Below are positions 1 through 8,771 of a stretch of DNA of 64,000 nucleotides, piece after piece. The number at the start of each line of letters is the position of its first letter. The stretch's first letter is position 1. Under the pieces are notes generated by a model. The model did no database searches, was not told the origin of the DNA, and was given only the letters and a program-made list of their open reading frames with translations. Made by a program: the position numbers and the translations under genes. The stretch comes from Capillimicrobium parvum (lineage in GTDB: Bacteria > Actinomycetota > Thermoleophilia > Solirubrobacterales > Solirubrobacteraceae): NCBI RefSeq assembly GCF_021172045.1, contig NZ_CP087164.1:5332001-5396000 (forward strand), written 5' to 3'.

Positions 1-137
1 CAGGCAATCCGCCGGCCCTTGAGCAAAAAACCGTTGCGTCGGTTTCTCTGGCGTTTTCCTGAAATCCGGCCGCAGGTGTTCAGTACGGCAACCGCAGGTT
101 TTGCGGACGGCACCCCTGGGGCCGGCCGGCCCGCCCC

Positions 138-143
138 TATGCT
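138..143 (+). promoter_or_regulatory. -10 box of the first asparagine synthetase gene
   Basis: TATGCT ends 7 nt before the ATG at 151, so the transcript would begin at or next to the start codon. I see no good -35 box. Positions 1-137 hold no supportable gene; the stretch is richer in A/T than the coding DNA, as expected for a promoter region. Confidence 0.4.
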
Positions 144-150
144 CGGCGGC

Positions 151-1992
151 ATGTGCGGCATCGGCGGCATCGTCGGCTCGCCCGCGCCGGAGCCCGGCGT
201 GCTCGAGCGCATGGCCGAGGCGATGGCCCGCCGCGGCCCCGACGGGCAGGGCACCTGGGCGGCCGGCGGCTGCGGCCTGGCCTTCCGCCGGCTGGCGATC
301 ATCGACCTCGCCGACCGGGCGATGCAGCCGATGAGCCTCGGCCCGCTGCGGCTCGTCTTCAACGGCGAGGTCTACGACTACCGCGAGCGCCGGGCCGAGC
401 TCGAGGCGCTCGGCCACGCCTTCGTCACCGAGTCCGACACCGAGGTCCTGCTGCACGCGTGGATGGAGTGGGGCGAGGGCGCCCTGGACCGCATCAACGC
501 GATGTTCGCGTTCGGCGTGTACGACGAGCGCGACCGCTCCCTGACGCTGGCCGCCGACCCGTTCGGCGAGAAGCCGCTGCTGTACGTGCACGACGACGAC
601 CGCCTCGTCTTCGCCTCCGACGTGCAGGCGCTGCAGGAGGCCGTGCCCGGCTGCGGCGCGCCCGATCGCGCCGCGATGGCCGCGTTCGTCTCGCACGGCA
701 CGATGCCGCCGGTCGACCGCACCTTCTTCGCGCGCATCCGCCGGCTGCCCGGCGGCCACGTGCTGCGCTGGCGCGACGGCGACCTGTCGATCCGCCGCTA
801 CTGGGCCCCGCAGCCGGTCCCGGTGCCGGATGCCTATCCGGACGCGGTGGCCGAGCTGCGCGAGCTGCTGCTCGACTCGATCCGGCTGCGTCTGCGCTCC
901 GACGTGCCGGTCGGCACGTCGCTGAGCGGCGGGGTCGACTCGAGCGCGATCGTCACGCTCTCCGCGTTCCTGGCCGGCGACCACCGCCGCCACGCCTTCA
1001 CCGCCCGCTTCCCCGGCTACGAGCGCGACGAGTGGCGCTACGCCGAGGCCGTCGCGCGGGCGGCCGGCGTCGTCGAGCACCACGCGGCCGAGCCGACGCT
1101 CGAGACGCTCGCGGGCGACCTGCGGGCGTTCGTCGGCGCCCAGCAGGAGCCGGTGCTCAAGCTCAACCAGTACGCGCAGTGGGCGGTGTTCGCGGCGGCG
1201 CGCGAGGCCGGCGTGACCGTCCTGCTCGACGGCCAGGGCGCCGACGAGCTGCTGGCCGGCTACATCCTGACGCGGGGCTTCGCGCTGCGGTCGCTGGGAC
1301 CGCGCGCGATGGCGCGCGCCTACGCCCGCGACCCGGCGACGCGGCTGCCGCTGCGCCTCGCGCTCGCCCGGGACCTCATGCCGCAGGCCGTCGCGACCCG
1401 GATGCGCGCCCGGCACGCCTCGCCCTACGCGACCGCGGCGGCCGCCGCCCGCGGGGCCGCCGCGGCGCCCGAGGAGCCGGACTGGCCGCGCACGCGCGAC
1501 CCGCTGCGCGACCAGCTCCTGCGCGAGGCGTTCTTCATCAGCCTCCCCCACCTGCTGCGCTACGGCGACCGCAACTCGATGGCCCACAGCCGCGAGGTCC
1601 GCCTGCCGTTCCTCGACCGGCGCGTCGCCGAGCTCGCGCTGTCGCTGCCGCCCGGCTTCCTGCTCGACGACGGCGTCACGAAGCGGGTGCTGCGCGACGC
1701 GGTGCGCGACCTCGTGCCGGCCGAGGTGCTCGCCCGGCGCGACAAGGTGGGCTTCGAGCCGCCGCAGGCGCAGTGGCTGGGCTCCGAGACGGGCCTCGCC
1801 TGGGCCGCCGAGGTGCTGCTGGACCCGGCCGCACGCGAGAGCGGGATCGTCGACGCCGGGGCGGTCGAGGCGGACCTGCGGGCGGGGGCCTGGCGGGACC
1901 CCGACGCGCTGTGGCGGGCGATGAACGTCGAGCTCTGGCGCGACGCGTTCGACCCGGCGCGGCGCAACTCGGCCGTCGGGGCCGCGTCCTAG
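151..1992 (+). CDS. asnB: asparagine synthetase (glutamine-hydrolysing)
   Basis: This enzyme makes asparagine from aspartate, ATP and glutamine in the cytosol; in polysaccharide loci such genes may instead amidate a sugar acid. The start at 151 is chosen because it places the catalytic cysteine at position 2 (MCGIGG), as the N-terminal nucleophile amidotransferase domain requires. A longer reading frame opens upstream but would bury that cysteine. The glutaminase domain spans roughly residues 1-200. The ATP-pyrophosphatase loop SGGVDSS is at 259-265, followed by the synthetase domain. The length of 613 residues is normal for the family. A TATGCT hexamer 7 nt upstream suggests a leaderless message. 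A paralogue lies at 17603-19426. The polytopic gene at 2007 follows closely. Confidence 0.92.
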   Translation: MCGIGGIVGSPAPEPGVLERMAEAMARRGPDGQGTWAAGGCGLAFRRLAIIDLADRAMQPMSLGPLRLVFNGEVYDYRERRAELEALGHAFVTESDTEVLLHAWMEWGEGALDRINAMFAFGVYDERDRSLTLAADPFGEKPLLYVHDDDRLVFASDVQALQEAVPGCGAPDRAAMAAFVSHGTMPPVDRTFFARIRRLPGGHVLRWRDGDLSIRRYWAPQPVPVPDAYPDAVAELRELLLDSIRLRLRSDVPVGTSLSGGVDSSAIVTLSAFLAGDHRRHAFTARFPGYERDEWRYAEAVARAAGVVEHHAAEPTLETLAGDLRAFVGAQQEPVLKLNQYAQWAVFAAAREAGVTVLLDGQGADELLAGYILTRGFALRSLGPRAMARAYARDPATRLPLRLALARDLMPQAVATRMRARHASPYATAAAAARGAAAAPEEPDWPRTRDPLRDQLLREAFFISLPHLLRYGDRNSMAHSREVRLPFLDRRVAELALSLPPGFLLDDGVTKRVLRDAVRDLVPAEVLARRDKVGFEPPQAQWLGSETGLAWAAEVLLDPAARESGIVDAGAVEADLRAGAWRDPDALWRAMNVELWRDAFDPARRNSAVGAAS

Positions 1993-2006
1993 CCTCCGAC
2001 GAACTC

Positions 2007-4205
2007 ATGGCCGACGTCGCCGTTCCCTTGCGCGAATCCCGTGCGCGCCGCGTGCCGGCGGTGCTCGCACGCGTGCGCTGGCCGCTCGTGGGCATCGTCG
2101 TCCTCGGCGCGCTGTGGACGATCTGGTTCGTGCTGCAGTGCACGCAGTACTTCATCCAGCCCGACGAGCTCGAGTACGTCAAGCAGTCGCGCCTGATCGC
2201 CGAGGAGCTGCACCCGCTGCTGCCGGGCGACCGGTACTTCAACTCGTGGTCGCAACTGCAGCCGTTGCTGCTCGCGCCGGTGTGGGCGATCCGCGACACG
2301 AACCTCGCCCACCAGATCATGGGCGTCGTCAACGCGCTGATCATGGCGTCGGCCGCGATCCCCGCGTACCTCCTCACCCGGCGCGTCGTCGCCGAACGCT
2401 GGGCCGCCTACCTCGTCGCGCTGCTGACGGTCGGCATCCCGTGGATCGCCGCCGCCGCGACGATGATGACCGAGGTCGCCGCGTACCCGGCGTGGCTGTG
2501 GGCGGCGTTCGCCGTCCACCACGCGATCGCGCGGCCGTCGCCGAAGGCCGACGTGCTCGGCCTCGCCGGCGTGGCGCTGGCCTTCTCGGCGCGGCCGCAG
2601 CTCGCCGTGCTCGGCCCGGCGCTGATCGCCGGCGTGGTCCTGCAGGAGCTGCGCTACGCCGGGACGGGCGGCGATCCGCTCGAGCCGCGCCGCGCCCGGA
2701 TCGGCCGGGCGCTGAAGCGCTCCGCGTCCCAGCACCGCGTGCTCCTGGCGCTGCTGGTCCCGGCGCTCGTCGTCTACGCGGTCGTCCGGCCGAACCTCTT
2801 CGGCGGCTACTCGAAGGTCGGCGTGACGAGCAGCGCGCTGAGCGTTCCCGGCCTGTGGGACTTCAGCCGCGAGCTTCTCGCGTACGTGGCCGTCGGCGTC
2901 GGGGTGCTGCCGCTGGCGATGGCGTTCGCGTGGGTGCTGCTGACGCTGTGGCGCCCGGCCGGGCGCGACCAGCACGCGTACGCGCTCGTCCTCGTCATCG
3001 CGGGCGCGCTGCTGACCGTCGCCGTCGGCTCGTTCACCGCCCGCTACACGCCGCAGGGCATCAACAGCCGCTACCTCTACTACCTGGCGCCGCTGCTGTT
3101 CATCGCGATGGCCGCGCTCGTCTGCGAGCGCCGCGCCGCCGCGCTGCCGCTCGGCCTGGGCGCGCTCTTCGCGGGTTGGATCGTCTACGGCGCCAAGCTG
3201 ACGCAGACCGGGCCGTCGCTCGTGGCGCCCGACCAGACGTTCCATCTCGTGCTGTCGGGGCGGACGTACCAGCTCGGCAACGCGATCGGCCTCCCGCACG
3301 TGAGCCTGGCGCACATGGTCGCCGTCGCCGGCGTCGTGCTCGTCGTCGCGCTGGCGATGGCGCGGCGGACGCACGCCGCCCGGGCCGCGAGCCTGGCCGC
3401 CGTCGGGCTGGTCGTCGCGTTCTGCCTCGTCGAGACCGGCTATTCGCTGCGCAAGATCGCCGATACGCAGAAGGGCGTCAGCGCCGAGTTCATCGACGGT
3501 CGGCACTGGATCGACGCGGTCGTCCCCGACGGGCAGCGCGCCCAGCTCATCCTCTCGACGATGGGCGACCCCGCCTCCGCGTACGGCGTCTGGTGGGACA
3601 CGTCGTTCTGGAACTCGTCGGTCGACCGCTCGATGCAGCTGCCGACCACGCCGGACCTCCAGCAGCCGTTCCCGGAGTCCTTCCAGATCCTCCCGGACGG
3701 GTCGTTCGCGGGCTACTCGTTCGGCCTCGGGCCGGCGTCGGTCAGCGGGCCCGGGCTGGGCGACGGGCCGTGGTTCGTGCGCGCGACCTCGGACCGCAGC
3801 TTCGGCTTCCGCGACGCGCAGGTCGTCGCCGAGCGCTTCGGCGTCGAGGTCGTGCGCACGCCGTCGCCGCCGCGCGCGTCCTGGGCGCTGTACGGCACGG
3901 CGGACGACACGGGGCGCATCCTGCGCGGCCAACCGGCGGCGACGCTCGCGGTGTACCCCGCGTCCAAGGACCGGACCACGCTGCCGGTGCATATCGTGCT
4001 CGGCACCCTGCCGGGCAGCGATCGCGGCCAGCGCTACGTGGTGGGCGACCGGCGCGGCCGCGTGCCGAAGGGCAGGACGGTGGAGGTCGACGTGGACGTG
4101 CCCGTCGGCTCCGGGCCGTACCCGGCGATCAAGCTGCGCGCGCCCGGCCGGCACGACCCGCAGCACCCGCGCGGGCTGCAGGTGCTCGAGGTCACGCCGG
4201 GTTAG
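2007..4205 (+). CDS. polytopic membrane protein, probable lipid-linked-sugar glycosyltransferase
   Basis: A 732-residue protein with a basic N-terminus, a first hydrophobic segment near residues 20-40 and about ten further hydrophobic segments in the N-terminal two thirds. The C-terminal 250 residues are hydrophilic and probably extracytoplasmic. An early acidic motif (QPDELEYVKQ, about residue 50) matches the catalytic Asp/Glu site of GT-C glycosyltransferases such as GT39 and its relatives. I infer transfer of a sugar from a polyprenyl-phosphate donor outside the membrane; the acceptor is unknown. TAGCCT at 1990-1995, overlapping the stop of the preceding gene, could be a -10 box 11 nt before the ATG. 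The 3' end overlaps the convergent glycosyltransferase gene by 4 bp. Confidence 0.75.
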   Translation: MADVAVPLRESRARRVPAVLARVRWPLVGIVVLGALWTIWFVLQCTQYFIQPDELEYVKQSRLIAEELHPLLPGDRYFNSWSQLQPLLLAPVWAIRDTNLAHQIMGVVNALIMASAAIPAYLLTRRVVAERWAAYLVALLTVGIPWIAAAATMMTEVAAYPAWLWAAFAVHHAIARPSPKADVLGLAGVALAFSARPQLAVLGPALIAGVVLQELRYAGTGGDPLEPRRARIGRALKRSASQHRVLLALLVPALVVYAVVRPNLFGGYSKVGVTSSALSVPGLWDFSRELLAYVAVGVGVLPLAMAFAWVLLTLWRPAGRDQHAYALVLVIAGALLTVAVGSFTARYTPQGINSRYLYYLAPLLFIAMAALVCERRAAALPLGLGALFAGWIVYGAKLTQTGPSLVAPDQTFHLVLSGRTYQLGNAIGLPHVSLAHMVAVAGVVLVVALAMARRTHAARAASLAAVGLVVAFCLVETGYSLRKIADTQKGVSAEFIDGRHWIDAVVPDGQRAQLILSTMGDPASAYGVWWDTSFWNSSVDRSMQLPTTPDLQQPFPESFQILPDGSFAGYSFGLGPASVSGPGLGDGPWFVRATSDRSFGFRDAQVVAERFGVEVVRTPSPPRASWALYGTADDTGRILRGQPAATLAVYPASKDRTTLPVHIVLGTLPGSDRGQRYVVGDRRGRVPKGRTVEVDVDVPVGSGPYPAIKLRAPGRHDPQHPRGLQVLEVTPG

Positions 4206-5224
4206 CCGTTGCGCAGCAGCGCGCGCACGCCCCACCAGTAGGCGCGCAGGGCGAGGCGCAGCACCCGCGAGCGACCCAGCGCGCCGAGGTACGGCGACGA
4301 CAGATCGGCGGTGAGGCCGTCCGCGAACCGCGCCGGGCTCACGGTCCGCGTCGCCTGGATCTCGCGGCGCTCGCGCAGCAGGCGGGGCAGCGCGCCGAGC
4401 ACGTCGACCGACGCGCGGGCCTTCTCGCCGCCCCAACCGCCCGCCAGCGCGGCGGGCCACAGCGCCAGCTCGAGGACGAGCAGCGCCGGCGCGACGGCGG
4501 CCAGCAGCGGTCCGGGATAGCAGCGCACGATCGTCGCCCAGCGGTTGCGCTCCAGCGCGCGCCACTTCGCCGGCCCTTTGGCGAACGCGTAGTCGTGGTG
4601 CACGCGGGCCGCCGGGTCGACCCCCACGCGCCCGCCGCGCAGGCGCATGCGCAGCGACAGGTCGACGTCCTCGTGGTACATGAAGAAGTCGGGCGAGAAG
4701 CCGCCGAGCGCCACCCAGGCCTTGCGCGGCAGCGCCAGGCACGCGCCCGAGGCGAACCCGACCGGCCGCTGCCCGCCGCCCCCGGGCGGCGGGGCCGGCT
4801 GCCCCGCCTCGCCCGCCCAGGCGAGGCCGGTGAAGTGCACGACGCCGCCGCTCGTGTTGACGACGTCGCCGTCGAGCACGAGGCCCATCCACAGGTCCCA
4901 GCCCTCGAGTCCCGGCCCGACGATCGCGTCGCGGAAGCCGGGCTCCGGGACCGCGTCCGGGTTGAGCAGCAGGAGCACGTCGCCCGTCGTCGCCGCGGCG
5001 CCCTGGTTGCACGCGGCCGCGAACCCGGTGTTCGCGCGATTGACGATGACGCGGGCGCCGGCGGCGCGCGCCAGTTCGGCCGAGCGGTCGCCGGAGCCGT
5101 TGTCGACGACCACGAGCTCGTCGCCGGGCGCGAGCTCCCGCCGCAGGGCGGCGAGGAGGGCCGGGAGGACCGCCGCCGATTCGAACGTGACGACGAGGAC
5201 GGAGAGGCGGGGCCGCGCGGGCAT
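4202..5224 (-). CDS. family 2 glycosyltransferase
   Basis: A 340-residue GT-A fold enzyme. It begins with the nucleotide-binding strand LSVLVVTFESA, then VVDNGSGD near residue 45 and a DVLLLLNPDAVPEPG segment carrying the metal-binding acidic motif near residue 90. YHEDVDLSLRMR near residue 165 matches the rhamnosyltransferase-type subgroup (WbbL-like). It should add a sugar from a nucleotide donor to a lipid-linked glycan at the cytoplasmic face. The start ATG at 5224 is preceded on this strand by TAGCAT (5240 down to 5235), 10 nt away. It diverges from the GT2 gene at 5348. Confidence 0.85.
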   Translation of the reverse strand: MPARPRLSVLVVTFESAAVLPALLAALRRELAPGDELVVVDNGSGDRSAELARAAGARVIVNRANTGFAAACNQGAAATTGDVLLLLNPDAVPEPGFRDAIVGPGLEGWDLWMGLVLDGDVVNTSGGVVHFTGLAWAGEAGQPAPPPGGGGQRPVGFASGACLALPRKAWVALGGFSPDFFMYHEDVDLSLRMRLRGGRVGVDPAARVHHDYAFAKGPAKWRALERNRWATIVRCYPGPLLAAVAPALLVLELALWPAALAGGWGGEKARASVDVLGALPRLLRERREIQATRTVSPARFADGLTADLSSPYLGALGRSRVLRLALRAYWWGVRALLRNG

Positions 5225-5277
5225 TCGGCCGGCGATGCTACGAGACCGCCCGATCGGCGATCTGCCCGGCATGCACG

Positions 5278-5283
5278 TACAAT
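5278..5283 (+). promoter_or_regulatory. -10 box for the 5348 glycosyltransferase gene
   Basis: TACAAT is a near-consensus -10 hexamer in an otherwise GC-rich divergent spacer. Transcription would begin near 5290, giving a leader of about 58 nt that includes a small GCCCG/CGGGC hairpin (5292-5296 with 5304-5308). No convincing -35 is visible. Most other operon heads here look leaderless, so this leader is an exception. Confidence 0.45.
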
Positions 5284-5347
5284 TCGTTCCCGCCCGCCCC
5301 CCACGGGCTCCGGTCAGCAGCGCAACTTTCGCCCGCGTCCATCCGTC

Positions 5348-6124
5348 ATGACCTCTGTGCGCCCAGACCTCCGCCACGTCGCCGTGGTGCCCGCCTACAA
5401 CGAGGCGGCCACCGTGGGCGACGTCGTCCGCCGCATCCACGCCGACGCCCCCGAGTGGGACGTCGTCGTTGTCGACGACGGGTCGACGGACTCGACCGCC
5501 GACATCGCGAAGGCGGCGGGCGCCCGCGTGCTGCGCCTCCCGTTCAACCTCGGCATCGGCGGCGCGGTGCAGGCCGGCTTCACGTTCGCGCGCGAGCACG
5601 GCTACGACGTCATGGCCCAGGTCGACGGCGACGGCCAGCACGACCCGGCCGAGCTGAGCAAGCTCGTCGACTACATGCGCACGCACCCGGAGCTCGACGT
5701 CGTCTGCGGCTCGCGCTTCCTGCTCAGCGGCGGCGACCACCGCTACCCCGCCCCGATCAGCCGGCGCACCGGCATCCACATCTTCGCGTTCCTGCTGTCA
5801 CGCTTCGTGCGTCAGCCGATCAGCGACCCCACGTCCGGCTTCCGCATCTACAACCGCCGAGCGATCCGGCTGTTCGCCACCGACTACCCGCACGACTACC
5901 CCGAGGTCGAGGCGATCCTGATGCTCCACCACCACCGCCTGCGCATGGAGGAGATCCCGGTGCGGATGTACGCGCGCGGCGGGGGCGTGTCGTCGATCTC
6001 GTCGGGCAAGTCGGCGTACTACATGGTCAAGGTCCTGCTCGCCCTCTTCGTCGGCCTGTTCCGGCGCCGCCCCCTGCCCGAGCCGGGGGGCAGCGCACCG
6101 GTCGCGGCGGAGACGGGGTTCTAG
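5348..6124 (+). CDS. family 2 glycosyltransferase, polyprenyl-phosphate type (DPM1/GtrB-like)
   Basis: A 258-residue enzyme of the dolichol/polyprenyl-phosphate sugar transferase group. It has VVPAYNEAATVGDVV at the N-terminus, VVDDGSTDST near residue 45 and QVDGDGQHDP with the DxD-type metal site near residue 98. SDPTSGFRIYNR near residue 160 is characteristic of this group. It probably loads a sugar onto undecaprenyl phosphate for later use by GT-C enzymes such as the 2007 product. The next gene, a DUF2304 membrane protein, begins 6 bp after the stop; that pairing is frequent for this GT2 group. Confidence 0.88.
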   Translation: MTSVRPDLRHVAVVPAYNEAATVGDVVRRIHADAPEWDVVVVDDGSTDSTADIAKAAGARVLRLPFNLGIGGAVQAGFTFAREHGYDVMAQVDGDGQHDPAELSKLVDYMRTHPELDVVCGSRFLLSGGDHRYPAPISRRTGIHIFAFLLSRFVRQPISDPTSGFRIYNRRAIRLFATDYPHDYPEVEAILMLHHHRLRMEEIPVRMYARGGGVSSISSGKSAYYMVKVLLALFVGLFRRRPLPEPGGSAPVAAETGF

Positions 6125-6129
6125 CTCGC

Positions 6130-6585
6130 ATGGACCATCGCATCCAGCTAGTCTCGATCGTCGGCGCCGCGGGGCTGTTGCTGTTCGTGCTCGAGATGGT
6201 GCGCCGGCGCCGGCTGCTCGAGCGCTACGCCCTGCTCTGGCTGTTCAGCGCGATCGTGCTGCTCGGCCTGGCGGTCTGGCGCGACGGGCTCGCGCGGCTG
6301 GCCAGCGCGGTCGGCATCGCCTACCCGCCCAACGCCCTGTTCTTCGTGGCGTTCGCGTTCGTCCTCCTGCTCCTGCTGCACTTCTCGGCGGCGGTGTCGC
6401 GGCTGGCCGACCAGACGAAGGTGCTCGCCCAGCGGCTCGCGCTGCTCGAGGAACGCCTCGAGGAGGCCGAGACGCGCGAGGACGGCGCCACGATCGGCGC
6501 GGCGCCGCGCGCCGCGGCCGCCGCGCAGCGGCTCGACGACGACGTGATCGAGCCCGTGGGAGCGCCCCGGGCGCGCCGCCGGTAG
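6130..6585 (+). CDS. DUF2304 membrane protein
   Basis: A 151-residue protein with three hydrophobic segments (about residues 6-22, 35-52 and 70-90), a short arginine-rich loop after the first, and a C-terminal charged region with a coiled-coil-like heptad pattern (QRLALLEERLEEAE). The hydrophobic layout and the RYALLWLFSAIVLL segment fit DUF2304, a family whose genes often sit just after polyprenyl-phosphate GT2 genes, as here. It may anchor or assist the preceding enzyme, or help flip its product; that role is inferred from context only. Confidence 0.78.
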   Translation: MDHRIQLVSIVGAAGLLLFVLEMVRRRRLLERYALLWLFSAIVLLGLAVWRDGLARLASAVGIAYPPNALFFVAFAFVLLLLLHFSAAVSRLADQTKVLAQRLALLEERLEEAETREDGATIGAAPRAAAAAQRLDDDVIEPVGAPRARRR

Positions 6586-6594
6586 CCGCCCCGC

Positions 6595-8085
6595 GTGGCC
6601 GTCGCCGTCGCCGCCCAGAGCCGTCCCCGGATCCGCGTGCGCGCGATCCCGCGCCCACTGCGAGGGCTGCTCGTCGCCTGCACGCTGCTCAGCGTCGCGT
6701 GGGCGGTCGTCATGGCCCCGCTGCAGGGCCCCGACGAGCACAACCACGTCGGCTACGTCCAGCACCTGGCCGAGACCGGCAGCGGGCCCACGTTCGGCGT
6801 CACGGCCGGGGCGAGCTGGTCGCGCGAGCAGCAGGAGCTGCACAAGTGGGGCAACCTCCTCGCGCTGATCGGGATCGTCGACGCCCGCCCGGGCTACACG
6901 GGCATCGAGCAGCTGCGCTTCTCGCAGTACGAGGACCACCTGCCGGCGGGCGCGCGCAAGGACGGCAGCGGCCCGAACCCGGTCGGCCAGAACCCGCCGC
7001 TGTACTACGGCTACGAGGCGATCCCGTACTGGATCACGCGCTGGACCGAGCTGCCGACGCGGCTGCTGTTCATGCGGCTCGCGAACCTGCCGCTGTACCT
7101 GCTGATCGTCGCGTTCACGTGGCTGGCCGCCGGCGAGGTGTTCGGCCGCCGCCGCCGCGCCCAGACGATCGCCGCCGGCAGCGTCGGGCTCCTGCCGCAG
7201 CTCGCGTTCATGTCGGGCGTCGTGAACCCCGACATCCTGCTCACGACGGTCTGGGCGGCGTTCGCCTACGCGGCGCTCGTCGCGGTGCGGGTCGGGCCGA
7301 GACCCTGGGCGCTGCTCTCGCTCGGCGGGCTATCCGCGCTCTCCGTGCTCACCCACGGCCGCGGCCTGGCGATCATCGGCCCGCTGCTCATCGTGCTCGC
7401 GGTGCTGCTCTGGCGCGCGCGGCCGCTGCGGATGAAGGTGCTCGGCTGGGTCGCCGGGCTGTTCGGGACGCTGGCCGTGGGGCTCGGGCTCGCCGTCGCG
7501 TACTCCAACGCTCACGGCGGCGGGGCGTCGATCAGCGGCGAGGCGGCGTCGAGCACCGGCGCGGGCAACCTGTCGGGCTTCGTCTCCTACCTCTGGCAGT
7601 TCTATCTGCCGCCGCTGCGCACGATGAGCCCGCAGGGGCCGCCCTACGGCTACCGGCAGGTCTACATCGAGGGGCTCGCCGGCACGTTCGGCTCGCTCGA
7701 GATCCAGTTCCCGCTGTGGGTCTACGACGCGATGCAGTTCGCCGCCGCGCTCGGGCTGCTGCTGCTCGCCGGGATCATCGTGCGGCGCTTCGAGCGGCTG
7801 CGCGGCCACGGGCCGCAGATCGTCGTGCTGGCGAGCCTGGTGCTGTGCATGCTCGTCGTCCTGCACGTCTCGGCCTACCGCGACCTGCAGGGGCCGCCGT
7901 TCGATCCGCTGCTCGTCGGCCGCTACCTGTTGCCGCTGCTGCCGGTCATGGGGATCGCGATCGCGTACGTGTGCGTGAACCTGCCCCGGCGGGTCGGGTC
8001 GGCGCTCGGGGCGCTCGTCCTGACGACGTTCACGATCCTCGGCCTGTGCGGCCTCGGGCTGACGATCGCGAGGTTCTATGCGTAG
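6595..8085 (+). CDS. DUF2142-like polytopic membrane protein, copy 1
   Basis: A 496-residue integral membrane protein with about ten hydrophobic segments and a GTG start. The N-terminal part has PLQGPDEHNHVGYVQ, with the acidic DE pair just after the first membrane segment, as in GT-C glycosyltransferase-like proteins; the order matches DUF2142. QNPPLYYGYE near residue 140 and VGRYLLPLLPV near residue 440 are shared with the copy at 11821-13380, so the two are paralogues. It overlaps the next gene by 8 bp, making a fixed two-gene module that is present twice. The function is unknown; a membrane glycosyltransferase role is likely. Confidence 0.75.
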   Translation: MAVAVAAQSRPRIRVRAIPRPLRGLLVACTLLSVAWAVVMAPLQGPDEHNHVGYVQHLAETGSGPTFGVTAGASWSREQQELHKWGNLLALIGIVDARPGYTGIEQLRFSQYEDHLPAGARKDGSGPNPVGQNPPLYYGYEAIPYWITRWTELPTRLLFMRLANLPLYLLIVAFTWLAAGEVFGRRRRAQTIAAGSVGLLPQLAFMSGVVNPDILLTTVWAAFAYAALVAVRVGPRPWALLSLGGLSALSVLTHGRGLAIIGPLLIVLAVLLWRARPLRMKVLGWVAGLFGTLAVGLGLAVAYSNAHGGGASISGEAASSTGAGNLSGFVSYLWQFYLPPLRTMSPQGPPYGYRQVYIEGLAGTFGSLEIQFPLWVYDAMQFAAALGLLLLAGIIVRRFERLRGHGPQIVVLASLVLCMLVVLHVSAYRDLQGPPFDPLLVGRYLLPLLPVMGIAIAYVCVNLPRRVGSALGALVLTTFTILGLCGLGLTIARFYA

Positions 8086-8767
8086 CCGGCGCACGCTGTG
8101 GCTGCCGGCGGCGTGCGGGGCGCTGATCGTGCTCGCGCTGCTCGTCTGGGGCATCCCGTGGGTGACGAAGGAGCGCGCCGACGTCACCTCCACGCCGACG
8201 CCGCCCGCGTTCAGCACGGTCACGCCGATCACCCTGTCGCCCGGCTCGCGCGCGTGCGAGAGCTCGGTCGCGTTCAGCCCGCAGACCCGCTCGCTGATCC
8301 TCCTCGCCGCCAAGCAGGACGGGCCCACGCCGCCGCTGCGGATCACCGCCCGAGCCCCCGGCTACCGGGCGGGCGTGACGATCCCGGGCGGCTACGCGGG
8401 CCTCTCGTCGCTGGTCGCCGCGGTGCCGCCGCCGCAGGGCAGCGTCCTGGGCGAGGTGTGCGTCGAGAACGCAGGCCGGCGCAAGGTGCAGCTGCAGGCG
8501 ACGGCCGAGGGCCGCATCCAGAACCGGGCGACCACGAGCGTGGACGGCGAGCCCGTCCAGCCCAAGATGACCCTCCTGCTCACGGAGGGCGTCAACCGCT
8601 CGCTCGCCGACCGTCCCGGGGAGATCCTCGACCGCATCGCCGCGTTCAAGCCGCCGTTCGTCGGCTCGGTGTCGCTGGCGCTGCTGGCGCTGCTCGTGGT
8701 GGTGGGGGTGCCGGCGGGAGTCCTGTACGCGATCTGGCGCGGGCTGGCCGCGGCGGACGACGGGTAG
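8078..8767 (+). CDS. membrane-anchored partner of DUF2142-like protein, copy 1
   Basis: A 229-residue protein of unknown function. It has an N-terminal membrane segment (about residues 8-27), an extracytoplasmic domain of about 160 residues and a second membrane segment near residues 198-220. It therefore looks like a two-pass protein whose middle faces outside. The start overlaps the end of the DUF2142-like gene by 8 bp, suggesting translational coupling. The protein at 13373-14071 has the same layout and shared patterns such as PITLSPGSRACE against PLTLKPGQEACQ. It probably forms a complex with its upstream neighbour. Confidence 0.7.
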   Translation: MRSRRTLWLPAACGALIVLALLVWGIPWVTKERADVTSTPTPPAFSTVTPITLSPGSRACESSVAFSPQTRSLILLAAKQDGPTPPLRITARAPGYRAGVTIPGGYAGLSSLVAAVPPPQGSVLGEVCVENAGRRKVQLQATAEGRIQNRATTSVDGEPVQPKMTLLLTEGVNRSLADRPGEILDRIAAFKPPFVGSVSLALLALLVVVGVPAGVLYAIWRGLAAADDG

Positions 8768-8771
8768 CGGC

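Noticed and set aside
1989-6124. Very long open frames on the opposite strand or in other frames, e.g. 1989-5012 minus, 2114-6124 plus and 10270-13518 minus
   Set aside because: They lie over clear genes, are extremely rich in Arg, Ala, Gly and Pro, and result from the scarcity of stop codons at this GC content.
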